NCBI RefSeq assembly: GCF_002752355.1
Contig: NZ_MRAV01000011.1
Coordinates: 434,001 to 498,000, forward strand
DNA from: Leucobacter sp. OLIS6
GTDB taxonomy: Bacteria; Actinomycetota; Actinomycetes; Actinomycetales; Microbacteriaceae
DNA: 64,000 nt
Reading direction: 5' to 3'
Shown: positions 18,337 through 26,630 of the stretch, in pieces
How positions within the stretch are numbered: the stretch's first letter is position 1
Layout of the letters: every line of letters begins with the position of its first letter
Notes under the pieces: generated by a model
Database searches by the model: none
What the model saw: only the letters and a program-made list of their open reading frames with translations
What the model was told of the DNA's origin: nothing
Made by a program: the position numbers and the translations under genes

Positions 18337-18471
18337 GTCTGGTCTTTCTTCGATGCTGGGGTGCACGGCCTCGTGCTGATGGGGTCAGTTTCCCGCGGTT
18401 CAAGCGTGAAGAAAAGCGATTCTTTCTGAGCAATAATGTGAAGCAGAACTGATGGATTGGATTCCGCACCG
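18337..18471. promoter_or_regulatory. putA / lysR divergent promoter region
   Basis: 135 bases between the two divergent starts, with an AT-rich core (18405-18450) unlike the surrounding GC-rich DNA. A short inverted repeat AAGAA (18409-18413) and TTCTT (18420-18424) lies in that core. LysR regulators usually bind such shared promoters and control both genes. The exact box was not identified. Confidence 0.4.
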
Positions 18472-19413
18472 ATGCTCGACATGAAACGCCTCCGCCTGCT
18501 CTGGGAGCTCTCGGCCCGCGGCACCGTCGCGGCCGTCGCCGAGGCCCTCAACTACACGCCCTCGGCGGTGTCCCAGCAGCTCGCGATCCTGGAGCGCGAG
18601 GCGGGGGTCCCGCTGCTGCGCAAGTCCGGTCGGACGCTCGAGCTCACCGCCGAGGCCGAGGCGCTCGTCGCCGACACCGAGGGCCTGCTCGCGGGGCTCG
18701 AACGGGCTGAGGCAGCCCTGCACCGGGGCCTCCCCGAGGTCTCGGGCAGTATCCGCGTCGCGGTGTTCCAGACCGCCGTGCTCGCGATCATGCCGCAGGC
18801 GCTGCGCCGCCTCCGTACCGAGCATCCGCAGCTGCGCGTCGAGATGGTGCAGTACGAGCCGGAGCAGGCGCTGCGCGAGACCTGGGCGCGCGGCTTCGAC
18901 CTCGTCGTCGCGGAGCAGTATCCGGGGCACGCCGCCCCGCACTTCGCCGGTCTCGACCGGCAGCCGCTCACGAGCGACCGGATCCGCCTCGCCCTTCCGG
19001 CTCCGGGCGTCGGTGGCGAGGCGTTCGATCGCGTCCGCACCCTCGCCGACGCCGCGGACCTGCCCTGGGTGATGGAGCCCCGCGGTGCGGCCTCGCGCCA
19101 CTGGGCCGAGCAGGCCTGCCGGGCCGCCGGCTTCGAGCCCGACGTGCGCTCCGAGACCGCCGACCTGCAAGCGCACGTGCGCCTCATCGAGTCGGGCAAC
19201 GCCGTCGCGCTGCTGCCCGGGCTCGTACACGTCGGTCCCGGTTTCGGGGCGGATGCGGGATCGGAGCGCCCGGGGCTCCGGCTCGTCGCCCTCGAGGGCG
19301 ATCCCGACCGCACCATCTTCACCTCGGCCCGCGCCGCATCGGGCGGACGCCCCGCGCTCGCAGCGGTGCGTGAGGCGCTCGAGCGCGAGGCGGCGATCCT
19401 CGATCTGGCGTGA
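18472..19413 (+). CDS. LysR family transcriptional regulator
   Basis: 313 residues from ATG 18472; a TTG at 18457 would add five residues. The N-terminal winged helix-turn-helix (MKRLRLLWELSARGTVAAVAEALNYTPSAVSQQLAILE) is followed by the linker helix and a LysR substrate-binding domain starting near SGSIRVAVFQTAVLAIMPQAL. It is divergent from putA with a 135-base shared promoter, the classic arrangement for a LysR activator of the neighbouring gene. It may therefore sense proline or a related amino acid, but the ligand is inferred from position only. Confidence 0.88.
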   Translation: MLDMKRLRLLWELSARGTVAAVAEALNYTPSAVSQQLAILEREAGVPLLRKSGRTLELTAEAEALVADTEGLLAGLERAEAALHRGLPEVSGSIRVAVFQTAVLAIMPQALRRLRTEHPQLRVEMVQYEPEQALRETWARGFDLVVAEQYPGHAAPHFAGLDRQPLTSDRIRLALPAPGVGGEAFDRVRTLADAADLPWVMEPRGAASRHWAEQACRAAGFEPDVRSETADLQAHVRLIESGNAVALLPGLVHVGPGFGADAGSERPGLRLVALEGDPDRTIFTSARAASGGRPALAAVREALEREAAILDLA

Positions 19414-19501
19414 CCCCGAGCGGTCGAGCTGAGGAAAAGCAGGGAAACCCGGTCCGCGTCGAGGTGCGCAGGCATAGGCTGGCGGCGTCGAACCGAATGG
19501 G

Positions 19502-20248
19502 GTGAGCGTGAAGATCATCAGCTACAACCTGCGCAAGAACCGCGCGGTGACCGAACTCGAGTCGCTCGCCTCCGATCACGGACCCGACGTGCTCTGCCTG
19601 CAGGAGGCCGACGCCGTCACCCTGCCCGCGCGACTCGATGCACCGGACGGCGAACTGCGGCTCGTGCACGCGACCGAGCGCAACCGGCTCGGGCTGGCGA
19701 TGTACGTCCGCGACGAGCAGCTGCATGTGCAGGCCGCGCACACCTACGAGCTCAAGAAGTCGCTGCACGACCGCGTGCTCGCGCCCGCGCACGAGCGCCT
19801 CCTCGGGGTGCGCCTGCACGACCGGGGAACGGGCCGGGATCTCGTGGTCGCCTCGTTCCACGCGGCGCCGCTCACGGCGCTCAACTCGCTGCGCCGCGCG
19901 CAGATCCACGCCTCGCTCGACCAGCTCCGGCAGCTGGGTCCCGGCCTGCCGGCCCTCATGGTCGGCGACTTCAACTACCCGGTGTTCCAGAACCGGCTCG
20001 ACGCCGAGATGCGCGAGGCCGGCTACGAGCTCTCGATCAGCGACAAGCGCACCTATACCCGGTACAAGGTGTTTCGCGGACACTTCGACTTCGCCACGTC
20101 GGCGGGCTTCGACATCGACCGGGTGCGGACCCTGAACCGCGGGACCTCGGATCATCTGCCGATCCTCGTGCACGCCCACCCCACCCTCGCCACGCAGGCC
20201 ATCGCGCCCGAGACGCTGCGGGCGGAACGGGCGCACTCCGTCGCGTAG
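19502..20248 (+). CDS. Endonuclease/exonuclease/phosphatase (EEP) family protein
   Basis: 248 residues. Conserved EEP motifs are visible: KIISYNLRKN at the start, LCLQEAD (metal-binding Glu), VASFHAAPL, MVGDFNYPV (Asp/Asn pair) and TSDHLPILV (catalytic His). Members include nucleases, sphingomyelinases and inositol phosphatases, so the substrate is open. There is no signal peptide. GTG 19502 is used here; GTG 19508, right after a GGGGTGA stretch, is a credible alternative start. It is likely a single gene or paired with the exporter gene 31 bases downstream. Confidence 0.8.
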   Translation: MSVKIISYNLRKNRAVTELESLASDHGPDVLCLQEADAVTLPARLDAPDGELRLVHATERNRLGLAMYVRDEQLHVQAAHTYELKKSLHDRVLAPAHERLLGVRLHDRGTGRDLVVASFHAAPLTALNSLRRAQIHASLDQLRQLGPGLPALMVGDFNYPVFQNRLDAEMREAGYELSISDKRTYTRYKVFRGHFDFATSAGFDIDRVRTLNRGTSDHLPILVHAHPTLATQAIAPETLRAERAHSVA

Positions 20249-20279
20249 CGCGGGAGCGTGCCCCCGCTAGCATGAGCGC

Positions 20280-21167
20280 ATGGCAGGGGCGTCGAGGAGC
20301 GGAGCGCTGCTCGTGCTGGCGGCCGCGATCCTGTGGGGCACCACCGGAACCGCCGCGACCTTCGCCCCGCACGCGGGGCCCCTCGCCATCGGCGCCGCGG
20401 CCATGGGTATCGGCGGGCTGCTGCAGGCGCTCATCGCCTGGCCGCAGCTGCGCCGGGACCGCGCGCTGCTGCGCCGGCACCCGGCCCTGATCGGCGTCGG
20501 CGCGCTCGCCGTCGCGATCTACCCCCTCGCCTTCTACGCGGGCATGCACCTCGCGGGCGTCGCGGTGGGCACGGTCGTCGCGCTCGCCTCGGGCCCGATC
20601 TTCGCCGCGATCCTCGAGCGCGCGATCGACCGGACCCCGCTCGACGGGCGCTGGTTCGCGGGCGCCGGGCTCGGCATCGCGGGCACGGTGCTGCTCGCGT
20701 TCGGCGGGCACAGCGGCGCGGCGGGCGGCGGGTCCTCAGCGCTCGGCATCGGGCTCGCCCTGCTCGCGGGTCTCACCTACGCCGTCTACACCTGGGCCGC
20801 CCGACGGCTCATGGGTGCGGGCTGCGGATCACGCTCGGCGATGGGAGCCGTGTTCGGAGTCGGTGGGATCCTGCTGCTGCCCGTGCTCGTCGCGGCGAGC
20901 GGGCCGTTCCTGCAGGATCCGCGCGACCTCGCGGTCGGCGCGTACATGGCGATCGTGCCGATGTTCCTGGGCTACCTCGCCTTCGGCGCCGGGCTCCGCA
21001 CGGTGCCGGCCCGCACCGCGACCGTGCTGACGCTCGCCGAGCCGGCCGTCGCCGCGGTGCTCGCGTGGGCGGTGGTCGGCGAACGGCTGGGCGGACTCGG
21101 CTGGGCCGGGATCGCGCTCATCGCGCTGAGCCTCGTCGTGTTCTCGCTACCGCGCGCCCGGTCGTAG
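20280..21167 (+). CDS. EamA/DMT superfamily transporter
   Basis: 295 residues with about ten hydrophobic segments in two EamA repeats. The first repeat starts LLVLAAAILWGTTGTAATFAP and the second ALGIGLALLAGLTYAVYTWAARRLM. The end has the typical LAEPAVAAVLAWAVVGERLGGLGWAGIALI. DMT exporters of this group often export amino acids or other metabolites, and the substrate cannot be assigned. It converges on the HAD hydrolase gene, with only 21 bases between the two ends. Confidence 0.85.
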   Translation: MAGASRSGALLVLAAAILWGTTGTAATFAPHAGPLAIGAAAMGIGGLLQALIAWPQLRRDRALLRRHPALIGVGALAVAIYPLAFYAGMHLAGVAVGTVVALASGPIFAAILERAIDRTPLDGRWFAGAGLGIAGTVLLAFGGHSGAAGGGSSALGIGLALLAGLTYAVYTWAARRLMGAGCGSRSAMGAVFGVGGILLLPVLVAASGPFLQDPRDLAVGAYMAIVPMFLGYLAFGAGLRTVPARTATVLTLAEPAVAAVLAWAVVGERLGGLGWAGIALIALSLVVFSLPRARS

Positions 21168-21188
21168 CGGCCGCGCGGCAGCGCCGGG

Positions 21189-21896
21189 TCACGAGACGCG
21201 CGAGGCCAGGTACGCCGGGATCTCCGCGACCGAGCCCAGCAGCTCGGTGAACGGCTGATCGGCGAACGCGGCGCGGTCGAGCTTGCCGCTCAGCACGCCG
21301 ATGGTGATCGCCGCGCCGGAGTTGGCGCCCGCCTGCACGTCGACGGCGGTGTCGCCCGCGACGACGACGCCCGCGACATCGAGCACGCCCGTGCGCTCCA
21401 TGGCGCGGTGGATCATGTAGGGCGCCGGGCGGCCCTGGGCGACCTCGTCGCCGCACACGAGCGCGTCAATGACGAGCTCCGCCTCGGTCTCGGCCTCGGT
21501 GCCCGCGATCGCCCAGCCGAGCTGCCGCAGGATCCTCTCGGCCACGTCGCGTGAGAAGCCGGTGGTGAGGGCGACGCGGATCCCGCGGCCGCGCAGCTCG
21601 TCGATCGCCTCGGGCACGCCGGGCATCGCGACCGGCGGTTCCGCGGTGTAGAGCTCGTCGAGGATCGTGCGGAAGCGCTCGAACGCCGCGTCGACGAGCT
21701 CGTCGCTCGCCCGTCCGCCGCCGAGCTCGACGAGCGCCGTGATGGCGGCCCGCTTCTCGGTGCCCATCCAGGTCTGCAGGTCGGCGGGGGCGACGGTCAC
21801 ACCGGTCTCGGTCACCGCCTGCTCGAGCGCGCGGTACACGGCTCCGCGGTCGTCGATGGTGGTGCCGGCCATATCGAATGCGGCGAGGGTGATCAT
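21189..21896 (-). CDS. PhnX-like HAD hydrolase (phosphonatase-like)
   Basis: 235 residues from ATG 21896, overlapping the GntR stop by four bases. The HAD nucleophile motif is DMAGTT (Asp8), which matches the DxAGTT form typical of phosphonoacetaldehyde hydrolase rather than the common DxDGT. A lysine in MGTEK (Lys48) sits where PhnX has its Schiff-base lysine. Later motifs are ALTTGFSRDVAERIL and VVAGDTAVDVQAGANSGA. This matches the phosphonatase-like group (TIGR03351). Its proposed role is cleavage of the C-P bond of a phosphono-aldehyde. The FAD oxidase and PhnDCE genes nearby support it. Confidence 0.82.
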   Translation of the reverse strand: MITLAAFDMAGTTIDDRGAVYRALEQAVTETGVTVAPADLQTWMGTEKRAAITALVELGGGRASDELVDAAFERFRTILDELYTAEPPVAMPGVPEAIDELRGRGIRVALTTGFSRDVAERILRQLGWAIAGTEAETEAELVIDALVCGDEVAQGRPAPYMIHRAMERTGVLDVAGVVVAGDTAVDVQAGANSGAAITIGVLSGKLDRAAFADQPFTELLGSVAEIPAYLASRVS

Positions 21897-22699
21897 GCGT
21901 GCTCCTTGATGAGGCTGGCCGGCCGGACCGGCTCGCGGGGTTCGGGCGACGAGCCGACCGGCTCGCGCGTGATGGGGGTGCGGTGCGCGGCCGAGTTCTC
22001 GATCACGAAGGTGGCCATGCTCGGCAGGTAGCGATCGTCGGCGACCTCGATGAGCGCGCCGTGCGCGTCGAACGCGACGCGGCGCGCTCGCAGCAGGGGA
22101 TTGCCGGGCACCACACCGAGCCACTCGGCGTCGAGCTGGTGCGCGGCGACGGCGTCGATCGTGTGCCGGGCGCGGACCGGGGTGATGTAGAGCGCGCTGA
22201 GGTGCTGGTAGATGCTGCCGCGGTCGAGGTCGGCGGTGAGCAGGTGCTTGCCGACCCAGAAGGGGAACAGCGAGCGCTCGAGCATGGCCGGCTTGCCGTC
22301 GAGCAGGCGGAGCCGCACGATCTCGACGACCGGATCGCCCTCGGTCAGCTGCAGGTCGCGCGCGATTTCCTCGGTCGCCGGTCGCCGGGCGGCCTCGATG
22401 ACCTGCTGTCCCGGCACGTAGCCCAGGTGATTGGCCCACTCGGTGAACGAGAGGAAGGTCTCGAACGACTGCGAGGGTACGAGGCGCTGGACGCGGGGCG
22501 GGGCGCCGCGGCCGCCGACGATCATGCCTTCCGCGCGGAGCGCGGCGAGGGCCTGCCGCACCGGCCCCCGTGAGGTGCCGAACTCGGCGATGAGCGACTT
22601 CTCGCTCGGAACGCGTTCTCCCTGCACCCACTCGCCGGTGCGGATGCGCTCGATCATCGCATCGTACAGCTGCGCGTGCAGCGGCTTCGTCTCGGTCAT
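21893..22699 (-). CDS. GntR family regulator with UTRA domain (PhnF-like)
   Basis: 268 residues from ATG 22699. Residues about 5-70 are the winged helix-turn-helix (LHAQLYDAMIERIRTGEWVQGERVPSEKSLIAEFGTSRGPVRQALAAL). A UTRA ligand-binding domain follows, from about residue 95 (GYVPGQQVIEAARRPATEEIARDLQLTEGDPVVEIVRLRLLDGKP). HutC/PhnF-type regulators repress uptake or catabolic operons until the ligand binds. It overlaps the HAD hydrolase gene and is divergent from the FAD oxidase/phnDCE genes. Matching palindromes lie at both divergent promoters. The ligand is likely an aminophosphonate or its breakdown product. Confidence 0.88.
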   Translation of the reverse strand: MTETKPLHAQLYDAMIERIRTGEWVQGERVPSEKSLIAEFGTSRGPVRQALAALRAEGMIVGGRGAPPRVQRLVPSQSFETFLSFTEWANHLGYVPGQQVIEAARRPATEEIARDLQLTEGDPVVEIVRLRLLDGKPAMLERSLFPFWVGKHLLTADLDRGSIYQHLSALYITPVRARHTIDAVAAHQLDAEWLGVVPGNPLLRARRVAFDAHGALIEVADDRYLPSMATFVIENSAAHRTPITREPVGSSPEPREPVRPASLIKEHA

Positions 22700-22713
22700 G
22701 TCAGCAGCGTACA

Positions 22714-22729
22714 AGTTGTCAAGACCGGT
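22714..22729. promoter_or_regulatory. Candidate GntR operator 1
   Basis: The 16-base site AGTTGTCAAGACCGGT lies 15 bases upstream of the gntR start. It shares the AGTTGTCA core and GAC arm with a second site 112 bases away. GTC-N2-GAC palindromes are typical of GntR/HutC operators. The position suggests autoregulation. Confidence 0.5.
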
Positions 22730-22825
22730 TTGGAGGGCCGCCGAAGCCCGTGAAGTGAACAGTTGGTAGCCGGATCGATGCGAAACCTGAACGGCGGTGA
22801 ACACTCCGCGAACTCGCCCGTTTCG

Positions 22826-22841
22826 AGTTGTCATGACTACT
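22826..22841. promoter_or_regulatory. Candidate GntR operator 2
   Basis: The site AGTTGTCATGACTACT is an almost perfect palindrome (AGTnGTCATGACnACT). It ends 23 bases before the FAD oxidase start, so a bound repressor would block the phosphonate operon promoter. It is a better palindrome than the copy before gntR. Confidence 0.6.
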
Positions 22842-22864
22842 TGCCGCGCCGCATCCTCGTTGCC

Positions 22865-23998
22865 ATGACACCTCGACCCTCACCGCTCCACGTCGCGATC
22901 GTCGGCGCCGGGATCGTCGGCCTCGCTCACGCGGTCGCCGCGCTCGACGCCGGCCACCGCGTGACCGTGGTGGAGCAGGACTCCGCCTCCGTGACCGCGA
23001 GCGTCCGCAACTTCGGTCACGCCTGCGTCTCCGTGCAGGCCGGCGAGATCGGCGAGCTCGCCGTGCGGGCCCGCGAGATCTGGCTCGGGCTGATCGAGCG
23101 GGCCGGGATCGAGGCCCGCGTCTCGGGCACCCTCGCGGTGGCGCGCAGCGCGGCCGAAGCCGCGGTGCTCGAGGATCTCGCCGCGCGCGACACCGCGATG
23201 CCCTCCGAACTGCTCACCGGCGAGGCCGCCGGACGCGTGCTCGGGACTGCTGGCTCCGCCGCCGAGCCCGTCGCCGGCCTGCTGCTGCCGAACGATCTCA
23301 CCGCGAATCCCCGCACCGCGGTGGCCCGGATCGCGGCCTGGGTCGATGCTCACGAGCGCGGCGAGGTGCGGTTCGCGACGACCGCGACCGCCGTCGAGAC
23401 CGGCGTGCTCACTACGAGCCGCGGAGCGATCCGCGCCGACCGCATCGTGGTCGCGGCGGGGCACCTGCTCGGCCGCCTGCTGCCCGGGACCGCCGAGACC
23501 GGCGAGGTCCGCGAGTGCGCGCTCCAGATGACCCGCGTCGTCGCCCCGTCCGGGCTCTCGCTCGGGCCGGCCGTGCTCACGGGCACCTCGATGCTCCGCT
23601 ACGGGGCGTTCGCGGGTCCGGCGGCGGAGGCGCTGCGCGCCGAGATCCTGCGGGACCGGCCCGAGCTGCTCGAGATCGGCGCCAACGTCATGTTCACCCA
23701 GCAGCAGGACGGCACGCTGCTCGTCGGCGACTCCCACGAGGACTTCGACAGCGCACCGCCGTTCATGCACGAGCGCTGGAGCCGGATCCTGCTCGACGAG
23801 GCCGCGCGCGTGCTCGGCCTCGGCTCGGGCGCCGACTTCGACGTGCTCGAGCGCTGGCAGGGCGTCTACGCCACGAGCGCCCGCCAGGACCTCCTCGTCG
23901 AGAGCCCGATCGACGGCGTCACCGCGGTCGCCGTCACCACCGGCGTCGGCATGACCGTCGGCCTCGCGCTCGGGGAGCGCGTGGTCTCCGGTTTCTAG
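22865..23998 (+). CDS. FAD-dependent amine oxidase of aminophosphonate catabolism (TIGR03364-like)
   Basis: 377 residues from ATG 22865. It has an N-terminal dinucleotide-binding fold (VAIVGAGIVGLAHAVAALDAGHRVTVVEQD) and DAO-type features such as ASVRNFGHACVSVQAGE, LTANPRTAVARIAAW and the C-terminal GVTAVAVTTGVGMTVGLALGE. Family TIGR03364 is known to sit beside PhnX-like hydrolases (TIGR03351) and is proposed to oxidatively deaminate an aminophosphonate. That gives a phosphono-aldehyde for the hydrolase. Both partners are here, divergent around a shared promoter. The exact aminophosphonate is unknown. phnD follows after 81 bases. Confidence 0.82.
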   Translation: MTPRPSPLHVAIVGAGIVGLAHAVAALDAGHRVTVVEQDSASVTASVRNFGHACVSVQAGEIGELAVRAREIWLGLIERAGIEARVSGTLAVARSAAEAAVLEDLAARDTAMPSELLTGEAAGRVLGTAGSAAEPVAGLLLPNDLTANPRTAVARIAAWVDAHERGEVRFATTATAVETGVLTTSRGAIRADRIVVAAGHLLGRLLPGTAETGEVRECALQMTRVVAPSGLSLGPAVLTGTSMLRYGAFAGPAAEALRAEILRDRPELLEIGANVMFTQQQDGTLLVGDSHEDFDSAPPFMHERWSRILLDEAARVLGLGSGADFDVLERWQGVYATSARQDLLVESPIDGVTAVAVTTGVGMTVGLALGERVVSGF

Positions 23999-24079
23999 CC
24001 GCAGCGCCCTCAGACTTCACCGACCCGTTCCACCCACGCACACCTCACACCCACCCTCACCACACACAGGAGAAACACC

Positions 24080-24994
24080 GTGAGAAAGTCCCTCGCCATC
24101 GCCGCATCCGCCGCGGCGCTGCTCGCCCTCGGTCTCACCGGCTGCTCGTCCGCCGCATCCGGTACCGCCGCCGCGGGCAAGGACGTGACCTGCCCCAACG
24201 GAAAGATCAAGTTCGGAATCCTCCCCTACGAGGATCCGAGCCGCCTCGAGCCCGCCTACAAGACCCTCGCCAAGGCGCTCGAGAAGAAGCTCGACTGCCC
24301 CGTCGAGGTCGTCATCACCGAGGACTACGCGGCCGAGGTGCTCGCGATGGAGAACGGCAAGCTCGACGTGGCCGAGTTCGGCCCGCTCGGCTTCGTGTTC
24401 GCCAGCGAGCGCGCGGGGGCCGTGCCGCTCGTCTCCTTCGGCGACGCCGAGGGCAAGCCCACCACCTACACCGCGGGCATCTGGGTCAAGAAGGACTCCC
24501 CGGTCAAGACCCTCGACGACCTCAAGGGCCACACCCTGGCGCTCGGCAGCCCCGGCTCGACCTCGGGCGACGCGTTCCCGATGTCGGCGCTGAAGGACGC
24601 CGGCATCGACAAGGAGGTCCGCTCCGACTACGCCGGCGGCCACCCGGAGGCGCTCCTCGCGCTCGTCAACGGCACCGTCGACGCGGCCCAGATCAACTCG
24701 CAGACGCTCGAGAGCGCCAAGTCCGAGGGCAAGTTCGACGAGAGCAAGTTCCGCCAGGTCTGGAAGTCGAACCCGATCCCGAACGACCCGATCACCGTCC
24801 GCAGCGACGCCCCCCAGGAGTTCCAGGACGCCGTGAAGAAGGCGTTCCTCGAGCTCGACCCGAAGGACGTGGCCGAGGTCGGCAAGTTCCTCGACGTGGA
24901 TCCCGCGGGCCCCATGATCGAGGTCACCAAGGAGACCTACCAGCCGCTGTTCGACCTGGCCAAGACCATGGGCCTTACCGAGAAGGACGTCTGA
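24080..24994 (+). CDS. phnD: Phosphonate ABC transporter substrate-binding lipoprotein
   Basis: 304 residues from GTG 24080, preceded by GGAGAAACACC. The lipobox is LTGC (Cys22). The mature part is a PhnD/SsuA-like fold (IKFGILPYEDPSRLEPAYKTLAKALEKKLDCPVEVVITEDYAAEV), with the conserved LALGSPGSTSGDAFPMSALKDAGI segment. It is followed four bases later by the ATPase. Proteins of this family bind phosphonates, phosphite or phosphate esters. The catabolic genes around it favour an aminophosphonate. Confidence 0.88.
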   Translation: MRKSLAIAASAAALLALGLTGCSSAASGTAAAGKDVTCPNGKIKFGILPYEDPSRLEPAYKTLAKALEKKLDCPVEVVITEDYAAEVLAMENGKLDVAEFGPLGFVFASERAGAVPLVSFGDAEGKPTTYTAGIWVKKDSPVKTLDDLKGHTLALGSPGSTSGDAFPMSALKDAGIDKEVRSDYAGGHPEALLALVNGTVDAAQINSQTLESAKSEGKFDESKFRQVWKSNPIPNDPITVRSDAPQEFQDAVKKAFLELDPKDVAEVGKFLDVDPAGPMIEVTKETYQPLFDLAKTMGLTEKDV

Positions 24995-24998
24995 TCCG

Positions 24999-25754
24999 AT
25001 GACCACCGACACCGCTCGCGAGGTCCTTCTGGACGTTCGCAAGATCTCCAAGAGCTTCGGCGACCGCGTCGTGCTGCGCGACATGAGCATGCAGGTGCAC
25101 GCCGGTGAGGTCGTGGCGTTCCTCGGGGCCAACGGTTCCGGGAAGTCGACCACCCTCCGAGCGGTGAACGGTCTCATCGAGGCGGACTCCGGCGACATCG
25201 AGATCTCCGGGGTCCGCCTCGCCGAGGCCAGCGGCGCGCGTCGGGCGGAGGCCCGGCGCTCCGCCGCGACCGTGTTCCAGAAGATCCACCTGGTGGGCCG
25301 CCGCACCGTGCTGCAGAACGTCTGCGCCGGCGGTTTCGCCCGCCTCGCCACCCTGCGCTCCGTCCCGCCGCTGTTCGGCGCGGAGCTCAAGGAGGAGGCG
25401 ATGGCCTGCCTCGACCGCGTCGGCCTCGCCGATCGGGCCCACGACCGCGCGGGCAGCCTGTCGGGCGGTCAGCAGCAGCGCGTGGCGATCGCGCGCGCGC
25501 TCTGCCAGCGCCCCCGGATCCTGCTCGCCGACGAGCCCGTCTCGGCGCTCGATCCGCGCGCGGCGGACGACGTGATGGCCCTGCTGCACGAGCTCGCGGT
25601 CGAGGAGAACCTCGGCGTCGCCGCGGTGCTGCACCAACCCCATCTCGCCCGCAAGTACGCGCACCGCGTGATCGGGCTGCGCGACGGCAACCTGGCATTC
25701 GACGCGCCCATCGACGACATCGACGACGCGGCGCTCGCCGCCCTCTACGTGTAA
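24999..25754 (+). CDS. phnC: Phosphonate ABC transporter ATP-binding protein
   Basis: 251 residues from ATG 24999. It has Walker A GANGSGKST (about residues 43-51), signature LSGGQQQRVAIARAL, Walker B ILLADEPVSALD and an H-loop VLHQPHLARKYA. The length and the signature context fit PhnC. It lies between phnD and phnE with gaps of 4 and 10 bases, forming a compact D-C-E transporter unit. Confidence 0.9.
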   Translation: MTTDTAREVLLDVRKISKSFGDRVVLRDMSMQVHAGEVVAFLGANGSGKSTTLRAVNGLIEADSGDIEISGVRLAEASGARRAEARRSAATVFQKIHLVGRRTVLQNVCAGGFARLATLRSVPPLFGAELKEEAMACLDRVGLADRAHDRAGSLSGGQQQRVAIARALCQRPRILLADEPVSALDPRAADDVMALLHELAVEENLGVAAVLHQPHLARKYAHRVIGLRDGNLAFDAPIDDIDDAALAALYV

Positions 25755-25764
25755 GGGATCCCTC

Positions 25765-26622
25765 GTGACCGCAACCATCGACACCGCTGCCGACACCGGC
25801 GCCGAGCCGGGCGCCAAGTCCCCGCGCCGCCTGCCCGTCCCGCGCGACGCGAAGGCGCCCATGCGCGCCACCTCGTGGACCGTCGGGATCCTGATCCTCG
25901 TCGCCCTGCACTGGATCGCCTTCGAGAGCACCGACTTCCGCCTCGACTCGCTCGTCTCGGGCGCGCAGGGCATGGGCCGGTTCATCGCCGAGGCGTTCCC
26001 GCCCGACCTCAGCCCCGAGGTGCTCAGCGACGGCGCCCAGGGCGTGCTGCAGACCCTCTGGGTCGGCCTGCTCGGCACGACGGTCTCCGTGCCGTTCGCG
26101 CTGCTGCTCGCGGTGTTCGGTGCGCGCACCACCGCACCCAACGCCTTCGTTTACCAGGTGGCCCGCGCGATCCTGTCGTTCTTCCGCGCCGTGCCCGACA
26201 TCGTGTTCGCCCTCATCTTCGTGACCGCGGTCGGCCTCGGCCCCTTCGCGGGCGTGCTCGCCCTCATCTGCCACAACACCGGCGTCATGGGCAAGCTCTG
26301 GTCGGAGGCGATGGAGGAGGTCGATCCCGGCCCCGAGCAGGCGCTCGGCACCGCCGGCGCGAACCGGTTCCAGGTCGTCGCGAACGCCACCATCCCGACG
26401 GTGCTGCCCCAGCTCGCCGGACTGCTGCTCTACCGCTTCGACGTCAACGTGCGCTCCTCGCTCGTGCTCGGCCTCGTCGGCGCCGGCGGCATCGGACTGC
26501 TCATCAACAAGTCGATCAAGACCTTCCAGTTCGACCAGATGCTCACCTACCTGATCATGGTGCTCATCCTCATCGTGGTCGTGGACCTCGCCTCGGCGTG
26601 GATCCGCAAGCGGCTCCAGTAG
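25765..26622 (+). CDS. phnE: Phosphonate ABC transporter permease
   Basis: 285 residues from GTG 25765. About six hydrophobic segments are visible. The PhnE-type core contains VLQTLWVGLLGTTVSVPFALLLAVFGAR, and the coupling loop is EQALGTAGANRFQVVANATIPTVLPQ. Only one permease gene is present, so it probably works as a homodimer. The next gene starts eight bases after its stop. Confidence 0.9.
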   Translation: MTATIDTAADTGAEPGAKSPRRLPVPRDAKAPMRATSWTVGILILVALHWIAFESTDFRLDSLVSGAQGMGRFIAEAFPPDLSPEVLSDGAQGVLQTLWVGLLGTTVSVPFALLLAVFGARTTAPNAFVYQVARAILSFFRAVPDIVFALIFVTAVGLGPFAGVLALICHNTGVMGKLWSEAMEEVDPGPEQALGTAGANRFQVVANATIPTVLPQLAGLLLYRFDVNVRSSLVLGLVGAGGIGLLINKSIKTFQFDQMLTYLIMVLILIVVVDLASAWIRKRLQ

Positions 26623-26630
26623 GGCCCGCC

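Noticed and set aside
14479-18429. 1316-residue open frame on the plus strand opposite putA
   Set aside because: It mirrors putA codons on the other strand, is Arg/Gly/Ala-rich, has no family motif, and PutA is unmistakable on the minus strand.
19472-19498. CCGAAT before the EEP gene as a SigK promoter
   Set aside because: There is no CCATCC-like hexamer 15-17 bases upstream.
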